From the NCBI RefSeq assembly GCF_010671565.1, contig NZ_JAABOQ010000005.1, positions 310,001-374,000 of the forward strand: DNA of 64,000 nt, in the 5' to 3' direction. The notes under the pieces were generated by a model, which did not search any database, was not told the DNA's origin, and saw only the letters and a program-made list of their open reading frames with translations. The position numbers and the translations under genes are program-made. Below are positions 54,189-61,758 of the stretch, one piece after another (within the stretch, counting starts at the first letter, position 1; every line of letters starts with the position of its first letter). This stretch comes from Spongiivirga citrea. Its GTDB lineage: Bacteria > Bacteroidota > Bacteroidia > Flavobacteriales > Flavobacteriaceae.

Positions 54189-55184
54189 ATGAATTTGAAA
54201 AAACGCTACTTTGTTTTTGCTTTTCTAATAGCCCAATTTACCTATGCTCAAGAAGGTGTTCCCGTTTATTTAGACTATTTTGCTGATAACTATTATTTGG
54301 TTTATCCGTCGATGGCTGGTGCTGGTAATGGCTTAAAAATTAGAGCGACTGCCCGTAAGCAATGGTTTGATGTTGAAGATGCACCAGAATTGCAGACTAT
54401 AAATGCCCATTATCGTGTAAATGACCAATCGGGAATTGGGGGAATTATTTTTAATGATCAAAACGGATTTCATTCTCAAAAAGGATTTTATCTAACATAC
54501 GCGCATCACTTGCGCTTTTCTAGATCTAATTTAGATTTGAATCAACTCTCATTTGGTTTAAGTGCAGGTGTGATACAAAGTGAATTAGATGAAACTAATT
54601 TTGATCCTTTAGATTTCGATCCGATTATCGCAGGTATTAAGCAAAGTACTGGATACTATAATGTCGATTTCGGAATGTCCTATCATTATCTTGATTTTTA
54701 TGCGCACGTTGCTGTAAAAAATGCATTGTTTCGAAATCGAAATATTAATGGTGAATTCGAATCGAACAATCAGCGAAACTATTTATTCTCCATGGGATAT
54801 GTTTTTGGAGGTTCAAGCCTTTGGAATTTTGAACCATCTGTGTTATTTCAGTTAAGAGAATTTACAACCGAAAAAGCGATCGATGCGAATTTAAAGGCAT
54901 ATCGCAAATTCGATTGGGGTCGTCTTTGGGGTGGACTTTCATACCGAAGCAGTTTTAATGGAGCTGAGTTCATTAACGGAAACCAAATTGATAATCAACG
55001 TTTAAATTGGGTTTCACCAATAGTAGGTATAAATTATAACAGCTTTATGTTCGCTTATACCTATACCAATCAACTGGGAAATCTAAAATTCGATAACGGT
55101 GGTTTTCATCAAATAACAATCGGTTTCGATTTATTTAAAGCCAAAGAGCCTTACGATTGTAACTGTCCAGCTGTGAATTACTAG
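54189..55184 (+). CDS. type IX secretion system PorP/SprF family membrane protein
   Basis: A 331-residue outer-membrane beta-barrel of the PorP/SprF family. A signal peptide (ending TYAQ) is followed by a YYLVYPSMAGAG segment, typical of the family start, RKQWFDVEDAPELQT, and many beta strands to the C-terminus. Family members help secrete or anchor adhesins and gliding proteins of the type IX system. No adjacent large adhesin gene is seen. A TATATTTG box lies 100 bases upstream. Confidence 0.9.
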   Translation: MNLKKRYFVFAFLIAQFTYAQEGVPVYLDYFADNYYLVYPSMAGAGNGLKIRATARKQWFDVEDAPELQTINAHYRVNDQSGIGGIIFNDQNGFHSQKGFYLTYAHHLRFSRSNLDLNQLSFGLSAGVIQSELDETNFDPLDFDPIIAGIKQSTGYYNVDFGMSYHYLDFYAHVAVKNALFRNRNINGEFESNNQRNYLFSMGYVFGGSSLWNFEPSVLFQLREFTTEKAIDANLKAYRKFDWGRLWGGLSYRSSFNGAEFINGNQIDNQRLNWVSPIVGINYNSFMFAYTYTNQLGNLKFDNGGFHQITIGFDLFKAKEPYDCNCPAVNY

Positions 55185-55262
55185 TATTCAGTAGGCAGTG
55201 GCAGTAAGCAGTTCTTCTCGTAGTAACTTCCAATATTTAAAATTCCAAATCCCAACTTTGAA

Positions 55263-55322
55263 CAGTTGTCAGTTCAAGTGATTTTGATTGACTGACAGGG
55301 AAATCAAAATAGTATCGAGAAC
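55263..55322 (+). repeat. dispersed intergenic repeat copy
   Basis: TTGTCAGTTCAAGTGATTTT, a variable middle, then ATAGTATCGAGAACC: the same element as at 59882-59941, slightly diverged. Confidence 0.7.
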
Positions 55323-55374
55323 CCTTCTGAAGAACAGTTTTTCCCTAGGTTTTTTCAACGAGTCGCACAGAGCT

Positions 55375-55404
55375 TTCACAGAGATTCACAGAGATTCACA
55401 GAGA
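55375..55404 (+). repeat. three-unit tandem repeat of 10 bases
   Basis: TTCACAGAGA occurs three times in exact tandem, with a further partial unit on the left. There is no spacer structure, so it is not a CRISPR array. Confidence 0.85.
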
Positions 55405-55492
55405 ATTTCAATTTCAAAACCAAAATCCCAAACCCAAAGCGATATTTTTGGAATTTGGAATTTACTTTTTTTGGAATTTCAATAGCAGCAGG

Positions 55493-56647
55493 CTACCATT
55501 GATATCCTTTAGTCTTAGCCTGTCTTTTAATGGTATTAATCATCGCATTTTCTAGATCAGCTTTGTCAGTGCCTTCTTTTTGTTTGGCAGCAATAAATAC
55601 GGTTCGCTTTTTATTCAAATCCTGAATTTCTTTCTGGATTTTTTTTCGTTCAGCACTTTTTGTTGCTACATACGCTTTTAGCTGAGCTGTTGATTTATCC
55701 TGTAGTTCTTTCGGTAACTTCTTCTTTTCAATTTTAGCATAACTAAAGTCATCTTCTTTTTCTGCATCTACCAAGTCCCATTGGCTGTTATTATAAAGTC
55801 GACCACTTTTAGTCACTGCACGTTTAACACTTACTACTTCATCAAGTTCTGCCGCATTAGAGTCTTGCGCTCGTTGTTTTATAGACTTTGCAACACCATA
55901 GCTTCCATAAGGAACATAGGTGTTGTTCAATTTTGAATTCAGTTGAATAATAATATCATCATATGGTGTTGAAATATGAACAACAGCGCGATTATGATCA
56001 ATATTCATATAATCACCTCGGCCAAGATCTGCGCCATCTTTCCAATGGGTTTGTACACCACTTCGGTAGTCACCACAGTAAATAGTATTTACAACAATAT
56101 CTTTTTCTTTAGCATCGGTAATTGCATCTTTATAACTTAAACGACCTTGATTAAATGGTTCATTTCCTGCAATAAATACCATTCTAAGGTCATCATCATT
56201 TTTACCCCAATCTAATTGTTTGATCGACGTATTAATTACCTGTCCACAAAATTCACTACCGCCATTAGTAGTTAATGAAAATAGCTTTTCTGATATTTCA
56301 TCAAGATCATTGCTAAAACCGATTACTTGTTTTATATATCCTTCTCTAGATGATAGCCTGTCATTACCATATTCATACAAGGCGATTTCAAGATTGGGTT
56401 GCACACTTCTGCATTTTGCATACGAAAGCTGGTTTACGATTTCCCATAATTGCGCTTTAGCTTGATTGATCAAGCCATCCATACTATTACTAGTATCTAA
56501 TAATAAAGCCACTTGAATAGTTTGCTTATAGCTTTCTTCGACAACTGGCTTATGTAGTTTTTTCTGTCTTGGTGAATGGTTCCCAAACAAGCTATTTATT
56601 TGCAGCAGTCCAACCAACATGAGTACATAAGTAATTCGATTTTTCAT
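55493..56647 (-). CDS. secreted VWA-domain protein
   Basis: A 384-residue exported protein with a signal peptide (about 1-22) and a von Willebrand A domain (about 45-240). The metal site is visible as DTSNSMDG (Asp51, Ser53, Ser55 region) and TTNGGSEFCG, with FIAGNEPFNQG completing it. The C-terminal part (about 290-384) is Lys-rich and helical, probably a coiled coil. VWA domains bind protein ligands through Mg2+. Its partner is unknown. Confidence 0.85.
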   Translation of the reverse strand: MKNRITYVLMLVGLLQINSLFGNHSPRQKKLHKPVVEESYKQTIQVALLLDTSNSMDGLINQAKAQLWEIVNQLSYAKCRSVQPNLEIALYEYGNDRLSSREGYIKQVIGFSNDLDEISEKLFSLTTNGGSEFCGQVINTSIKQLDWGKNDDDLRMVFIAGNEPFNQGRLSYKDAITDAKEKDIVVNTIYCGDYRSGVQTHWKDGADLGRGDYMNIDHNRAVVHISTPYDDIIIQLNSKLNNTYVPYGSYGVAKSIKQRAQDSNAAELDEVVSVKRAVTKSGRLYNNSQWDLVDAEKEDDFSYAKIEKKKLPKELQDKSTAQLKAYVATKSAERKKIQKEIQDLNKKRTVFIAAKQKEGTDKADLENAMINTIKRQAKTKGYQW

Positions 56648-56853
56648 GATGTATTATTTTAAATTGATGGGATAAAACTACGTTTGAGACCGAAAACAAA
56701 ATAGTCAGAATAAGGCATTAAGCTGTTTGTTTGAGTAAACGCCCCCATTTTTTGAGTGAACGGGAATCTTAGTACTTAAAAAGCGTAACAATTTGGTGTT
56801 TTAGCAGAAACGCCATTTTTCTAAACGATTTATAGGTTGTAAGTTTGGTTATT

Positions 56854-59103
56854 ATGAAAATAAAGAGTGCCATTATTTTAGTTGTTTTCCTATGTCTTTC
56901 GCTCACTACTAAGGCCCAGCGCACTACTTTTGATAGCAAGCCGACTTTTAATTTAAAAGGGGTCGTAATGTATAAGGACTCGCGAAGACCCATTAAAAAC
57001 GTACATGTTTACATCATTGGGGGTAGATCGACCTATACGCTTCCTGATGGTAGTTTTTTAATTAAAGCGAGTGCTAATGATGAGTTGGTTTTTGAGCATA
57101 AGGATATTGAAACAAAATACTATGTCATTAAAGATGATGAAGATATAAAGCTGCTTGTAGATGAGAACGCCCATGGGGTTGGGGTTGAGGATAGTGAAAA
57201 AGAAGAAGCGCGCACACTAGAATTAAAGAGTAAGAAAATGAAAACGTCAAGCAGGACCCCATCAGTTGCTTTTCGTTTTGATGATGCACTCGATTCCGCA
57301 AAGTTTTACCAAAGAAAAGATGTTGCTAAAAGTGTTCAGTTTGTAGAGAAATCCTTGCAAACTTTAGGAAAAAGAAGAGATAATACTAGGCAAGCACAGG
57401 CATTTCGAGTGTTGGGAGATACGTATATGTATTGGGAGCAATATGATCTCGCAGTAAGCAACTATAAAACATCTTTGTCTTCTGTTTCTTCTGATGAGGT
57501 GATGTTGAAATTAGCAAGAGCTCATTTAAGTAATAATGAGCCACAAGAAGCAAAATCAAGCTTTAATCGTTTGTTAAAAAGCCGACTTTCTATTTATGAA
57601 AAGATTGAGGTTTATGAAGGCTTGGGCGATGCCAACAAAGCCTTAAACGAAAAATCGGCTGCTGAAAGTAATTATAACAGTGCTTTAAAGTTGGCTAAAG
57701 ACAATAAGGTAACACCCAAAATTACCGATCTGAATTCCAAGCTGGGAGAGTTATTTGCGGCTTCAGGGGAGCTACAGCAAGCAGAAGGCTTATTTCAAAA
57801 TTCAATTCAAGCAGCGGAAGGAGAGAACTTGAAAAGAGCTGCCGTACAAAAGGAGAAGGTAGCGGATTTTTACAGTGCAAATAATCAGTTTGATAAGGAG
57901 ATTGAATTGAGAAAACAGAATCTGGACGTAATCGATAAAATAAATGATAGTATTATTACTCAAGATGATGCACCCGAGGCGATCACGCGTCAAAAAACCA
58001 ATTATAAAATTGGTGCAGCACTGGCAAATCAGCAGAAGTTTAATGAGGCCATTCCTTTTTTAGAAGAAAGTATTGCAGAGGCAGATAAAAGTGAAGATAT
58101 CATTGTAAAAAAAGACGCTACAAGACGATTGTCAGAAGTATATGAAAATTTGGGTGACTATAACAAAGCCTATACGACCTATAGAGAGTATGTCGAGTTA
58201 GTGGATACCTTAGTGGTTAAAAAAGAACAACAAATATCGCAAGCTGCTCGATTTAGCAAAAATATTACCGAACAGCAAAGTCGGATTTCTAGTCTTGAAA
58301 AAGATCGCGAGCTTACCGAAAGTAAAATGGATTTGATTTCTGCAGAAAGGCAGCTCACAACAGAAGCTAACAAACGGCAGCAAACAACAATATATGGCCT
58401 AATTGCTGGGATTTTATTGCTCGTGGTTGCAGGGTTTTTTATGTATCGTAGTATCAGGCAGCAGAAAATTGCCAATAATTTGTTGGCTTTGCGTTCACTA
58501 CGATCGCAAATGAATCCGCATTTTATTTTTAATGCACTTAACTCGGTAAACAGCTATATCGCCAGTAATGATGAACGAAATGCCAATAGATACTTAGCGG
58601 AATTTTCCACCTTGATGCGCTCCGTATTGGAAAACTCTGATGAGGATTTTATTCCACTCAGCAAAGAGATCGAATTACTTCAACTATATACAAAGCTTGA
58701 GCACTCTCGCTTTCAGGATAAGTTTGATTATGACATTAATATAGATCCTGGAGTCGATGTCGAGGCATACACCATCCCACCGATGCTACTGCAACCTTAT
58801 ATCGAAAATGCCATTTGGCACGGGCTTCGATATAAAAAAGAGAAGGGGAGTTTGCTCATTAACATAAAAAATATTGATGCAGATAGCATTTGTATTACTA
58901 TAGAAGATGATGGCATTGGACGAAAAGCCTCAGCGGCTTTAAAGACTAAAAATCAATTAAAGAATAAGTCAAAAGGAATGGGAAATATAAAGAAACGTAT
59001 TACCATTTTAAATGATATGTATAAAGACAAAGTTGCTGTTCAGGTTGATGATATAAATGGAGACGGGTCTGGAACTTTAGTTACACTAACACTAAACAAA
59101 TAA
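56854..59103 (+). CDS. TPR sensor histidine kinase (LytS-like)
   Basis: A 749-residue membrane sensor kinase. It has a signal peptide, a carboxypeptidase-regulatory-like segment (about 30-90; GVVMYKDSRRPIKNVHVYI), a run of TPRs in the periplasm (about 130-470), a coiled coil, one helix (about 515-533) and a His_kinase/HATPase core. The phospho-acceptor is His556 in MNPHFIFNALNSV; IENAIWHGL, EDDGIGRKA and KGMGNIKKR bind ATP. It overlaps none of but sits one base before the LytTR regulator. ATG at 56854 replaces a TTG nine bases earlier. Confidence 0.93.
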   Translation: MKIKSAIILVVFLCLSLTTKAQRTTFDSKPTFNLKGVVMYKDSRRPIKNVHVYIIGGRSTYTLPDGSFLIKASANDELVFEHKDIETKYYVIKDDEDIKLLVDENAHGVGVEDSEKEEARTLELKSKKMKTSSRTPSVAFRFDDALDSAKFYQRKDVAKSVQFVEKSLQTLGKRRDNTRQAQAFRVLGDTYMYWEQYDLAVSNYKTSLSSVSSDEVMLKLARAHLSNNEPQEAKSSFNRLLKSRLSIYEKIEVYEGLGDANKALNEKSAAESNYNSALKLAKDNKVTPKITDLNSKLGELFAASGELQQAEGLFQNSIQAAEGENLKRAAVQKEKVADFYSANNQFDKEIELRKQNLDVIDKINDSIITQDDAPEAITRQKTNYKIGAALANQQKFNEAIPFLEESIAEADKSEDIIVKKDATRRLSEVYENLGDYNKAYTTYREYVELVDTLVVKKEQQISQAARFSKNITEQQSRISSLEKDRELTESKMDLISAERQLTTEANKRQQTTIYGLIAGILLLVVAGFFMYRSIRQQKIANNLLALRSLRSQMNPHFIFNALNSVNSYIASNDERNANRYLAEFSTLMRSVLENSDEDFIPLSKEIELLQLYTKLEHSRFQDKFDYDINIDPGVDVEAYTIPPMLLQPYIENAIWHGLRYKKEKGSLLINIKNIDADSICITIEDDGIGRKASAALKTKNQLKNKSKGMGNIKKRITILNDMYKDKVAVQVDDINGDGSGTLVTLTLNK

Positions 59104-59104
59104 G

Positions 59105-59836
59105 ATGCAATTACAAGCCATTATAGTTGAAGATGAAGAAACTAGTAGAGAAATTTTAAAGAATTATCTCAAAAAATACTGCCCAAAAGTCACGGTGCTT
59201 GCCGAAGCATCTAATATTACCGATGCACTTGCTTTAATAAAAAAACAGGAGCCTGACTTATTGTTTTTAGACGTGGAAATGCCTTATGGAAATGCATTTG
59301 ATCTTTTGGAAAAAGTGGGCGATCATGAATTTGAAACAGTATTTGTTACAGCATACGATCATTACGCAATTGATGCATTAAATAGTCATGCATCGTACTA
59401 TTTGCTTAAACCAATATCTATTGACGAATTAATAAAGGCGGTAGACCATGTTATAGCCATAAAAACCAAAGAAAACGAATTGCAAGAGCGTGTTTTAACC
59501 CCCGTTTTAAATCATGTGAATGGGAAAATCACTATCCCTCAACAAGATGGATTCGAAGTGGTTGAAATTGCTGATATTTTGTATTGCAAAGCCGATGATA
59601 ACTATACTGAAATTTATGTTGGTAACAAGAAAAAGGTGGTAAGCAAAACCTTAAAATATTTTGAGAACTCCTTATCGGATTTTCCTTTTGCGCGCATACA
59701 TAAGTCATATTTGGTAAATATCAATGCGATTGCCAAATACAAAAAAGGAAAGGGTGGAAGTGTAGTCCTTAATACAGGTAAAGAGATCATGGTATCTGCA
59801 AGTAGAAAAGCCCAATTACTTTCTCATTTTAAATAG
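59105..59836 (+). CDS. LytTR-family response regulator
   Basis: A 243-residue response regulator. The receiver domain (about 5-120) has Asp56 as phospho-acceptor (LLFLDVEMP) and the TAYDHYAIDALN segment; the LytTR DNA-binding domain follows (about 145-240; DILYCKADDNYTEIY and FARIHKSYLVN). It is one base after the kinase gene and is its certain partner. Target promoters are not visible in the window. Confidence 0.96.
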   Translation: MQLQAIIVEDEETSREILKNYLKKYCPKVTVLAEASNITDALALIKKQEPDLLFLDVEMPYGNAFDLLEKVGDHEFETVFVTAYDHYAIDALNSHASYYLLKPISIDELIKAVDHVIAIKTKENELQERVLTPVLNHVNGKITIPQQDGFEVVEIADILYCKADDNYTEIYVGNKKKVVSKTLKYFENSLSDFPFARIHKSYLVNINAIAKYKKGKGGSVVLNTGKEIMVSASRKAQLLSHFK

Positions 59837-59881
59837 AATTTGATAATAGAGCATAGAGAAAATATGCCTGAAATCATCCAA

Positions 59882-59941
59882 ATGTCAGTTCGAGTGGTTT
59901 TTGATTGAACGAGAGTGAAAACAAAAATTGTATCGAGAACC
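59882..59941 (+). repeat. dispersed intergenic repeat, best copy
   Basis: TGTCAGTTCGAGTGGTTTTT, a middle of about 20 bases, then AAAAATTGTATCGAGAACC. Related copies lie at 12191-12310 (two), 25127-25187 and 55263-55322. Confidence 0.75.
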
Positions 59942-59958
59942 TTTTAAAACCAACCCAA

Positions 59959-60471
59959 ATGATAATTAAACCAGTAAACGGTAAATCTCCACAATTCGGC
60001 AAAAACAATTTCATAGCAGAAAACGCAACAATCGTAGGCGAAGTAACCTCTGGTGACGATTGTAGTTTTTGGTTCAATGCCGTTGTGCGAGGTGATGTTA
60101 ATTTTATTAAGCTTGGTAACAAAGTGAATGTACAAGATGGAGCGGTGATTCATTGTACCTATGAAAAATTCGCAACTACTGTGGGCGATAATGTTTCTAT
60201 TGGTCATAATGCCATTGTTCATGGTTGTACCATTCATGATAATGTGCTTATCGGTATGGGATCAATCGTGATGGATGGTTGTGTGGTGCATAGCAATTCG
60301 ATCATTGCTGCTGGTGCAGTTGTTACTCAGCATACGGTTGTCGAATCAGGCTGTATTTACGCTGGAGTGCCAGCAAAAAAAGTAAAAGATATATCCCAAG
60401 AACTCATCTCCGATCAAATTGATCGTATTGCCAATAATTATGTGAAGTATTCTGGATGGTTTAGGGAATAG
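59959..60471 (+). CDS. gamma-class carbonic anhydrase-like protein
   Basis: A 170-residue left-handed beta-helix of hexapeptide repeats in the gamma carbonic anhydrase/YrdA family. Three histidines in the expected places (His65 in VIHCTYEK, His83 and His88 in IGHNAIVHGC) can bind metal. ATG at 59959 is the start; the upstream ATG (59905) reads through the dispersed repeat. It may have carbonic anhydrase activity, but many YrdA-type proteins lack it. A single gene. Confidence 0.93.
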   Translation: MIIKPVNGKSPQFGKNNFIAENATIVGEVTSGDDCSFWFNAVVRGDVNFIKLGNKVNVQDGAVIHCTYEKFATTVGDNVSIGHNAIVHGCTIHDNVLIGMGSIVMDGCVVHSNSIIAAGAVVTQHTVVESGCIYAGVPAKKVKDISQELISDQIDRIANNYVKYSGWFRE

Positions 60472-60520
60472 TCCGCAGTTTTTAGTATTCAGTTGGCAGT
60501 ATAACCTTTCAATAACATTA

Positions 60521-60644
60521 AAGTCTCCCCTTGAGGGGAGATTTAGAGGGGTGTACTTTTGGGAAATATCACAATACCGATCAGTATGAACTCACCACAA
60601 ACAGCAGACACCCATCCCCAACCCTTCCCTCAAGGGAAGGGAGT
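60521..60644 (+). repeat. left arm of nested inverted-repeat pair
   Basis: Contains a 34-base block (60521-60554) with the palindrome TCTCCCCTTGAGGGGAGA, 54 other bases, and a 36-base block (60609-60644) with the palindrome CCCTTCCCTCAAGGGAAGGG-like core. Both blocks recur exactly, inverted, at 61557-61590 and 61468-61503. Confidence 0.95.
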
Positions 60645-60734
60645 AAAATGATCTTTTTAGGAAATGGCTTGGGATAATGAGTCGACTTCAAAAACCCCAA
60701 TATTCCTTTATCTTTAGCATCAGAAATCAATTTC

Positions 60735-61439
60735 ATGCAAATAAAAGACAAGAAACTTGCGCAAAATATCTACTTGTATTTGGCAGCACTGTTTATAACT
60801 TCACTAGTAGTTTCCAATCTTATTTTTCAAAAGTTTTTTTATTGGTATCCCTTCAATGTCGAGATTTTTGGGGTGAAGTTATTCGAGATTTCAGTTGGAC
60901 TGTTACCATACCCAATCACCTTTTTAATTACTGATTTAATATCAGAAATCTATGGCAAGAAGAAGGCTAATCAGGTTGTGACGGCCGGTATTTTCGCTTC
61001 GTTTTTTTCACTGTTAATCGTATATGTTTCTGCAGCAGTGCCGGCGACAAGTTGGTCCGGAGTTGATGATGGGATGTTTAGTACTGTATTTGGCAATACG
61101 GTACTTGCTGTTTTTGCCAGTATGATGGCTTATTTATTCGCGCAATATGTCGATATTCACGTATACCATTTCTGGAAAAAATTAACCAAAGGAAAACATC
61201 TTTGGTTGCGAAATAATTTCTCGACCTTTACCTCCCAAATAATAGATACAGGGACTGTATTACTGCTCTTATGCAGCTTCAATATTATCGCATGGGATAA
61301 GTTTCTTGGTCTATTAGTAAGTGGTATCATTTTTAAGATCATAGTCGCAGCTCTAGATACACCTTTGTTATACGCCGGGGTTTACATTTTTCGAAGACGA
61401 TTTAAATTGGAGCGGGCTGAGGAGATTGTGATTGATTAG
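60735..61439 (+). CDS. queuosine precursor transporter (VUT family, YhhQ-like)
   Basis: A 234-residue integral membrane protein with about six helices of the VUT/YhhQ family, which imports preQ0 or preQ1 for queuosine synthesis. Recognisable are LVVSNLIFQK near the N-terminus, the LPYPITFLITDLISEIYG segment and SQIIDTGTVLLLL. ATG at 60735 is chosen. An overlapping frame from 60677 is not a gene. It is framed on both sides by inverted repeat arms, which is unusual. Confidence 0.93.
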   Translation: MQIKDKKLAQNIYLYLAALFITSLVVSNLIFQKFFYWYPFNVEIFGVKLFEISVGLLPYPITFLITDLISEIYGKKKANQVVTAGIFASFFSLLIVYVSAAVPATSWSGVDDGMFSTVFGNTVLAVFASMMAYLFAQYVDIHVYHFWKKLTKGKHLWLRNNFSTFTSQIIDTGTVLLLLCSFNIIAWDKFLGLLVSGIIFKIIVAALDTPLLYAGVYIFRRRFKLERAEEIVID

Positions 61440-61758
61440 GTGATTTTTTAAATTTTGAAGGAGTTTAACTCCCTTCCCTTGAGGGAAGGGTTGGGGATGG
61501 GTGTTTTTCTGTGTTGAAATATCAAAAGAGAGGGAGTTTAAATAAGTTCTGGGCAAACACCCCTCTAAATCTCCCCTCAAGGGGAGACTTCCGTATTACA
61601 ATCTAGGAGTTCGCATAAAACATAGCTGCATTATCTTATTTAGATAAAATCACCAATCACTATTCAGGTTAAAAAAATGTCAAGAATTCCCATTTTTAAA
61701 GGCTGAAAACAGCTAAATGCGTAACTTTAGCGTATATCTACTAAAGACACCCAATCTC
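61440..61758. other. 319-base gap with right repeat arm
   Basis: No gene is seen. Most of the first half is the right inverted-repeat arm; the second half is AT-rich and leads to the AsmA gene, with a TAACTTTA string (61721) as a weak -7 candidate. Confidence 0.6.
61468..61590 (-). repeat. right arm of nested inverted-repeat pair
   Basis: Read on the minus strand this repeats the two blocks of the left arm exactly (34 of 34 and 36 of 36 bases), with 53 diverged bases between them. Confidence 0.95.

Larger units (their letters stand above)
55185..55492. other. 308-base repeat-rich gap
   Basis: No gene is seen. It is packed with intergenic repeats: TTCAGTAGGCAGTGGCAG (from 55189), AAATTCCAAATCCCAA (from 55239), a copy of the dispersed element (55263-55322), a three-unit tandem repeat (55375-55404) and a TTTGGAATTTGGAATTT stretch near 55450. 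It separates convergent genes. Confidence 0.65.

Noticed and set aside
55375-55404. CRISPR-like short repeats
   Set aside because: The units are 10 bases in direct tandem without spacers, and there are no cas genes.
60677-60934. Open frame overlapping the queuosine transporter start
   Set aside because: It overlaps the clear VUT-family gene in another frame and has no recognisable protein features.
60521-61590. Insertion sequence carrying the queuosine transporter
   Set aside because: There is no transposase between the arms and no target-site duplication that I can see; kept only as a repeat finding.
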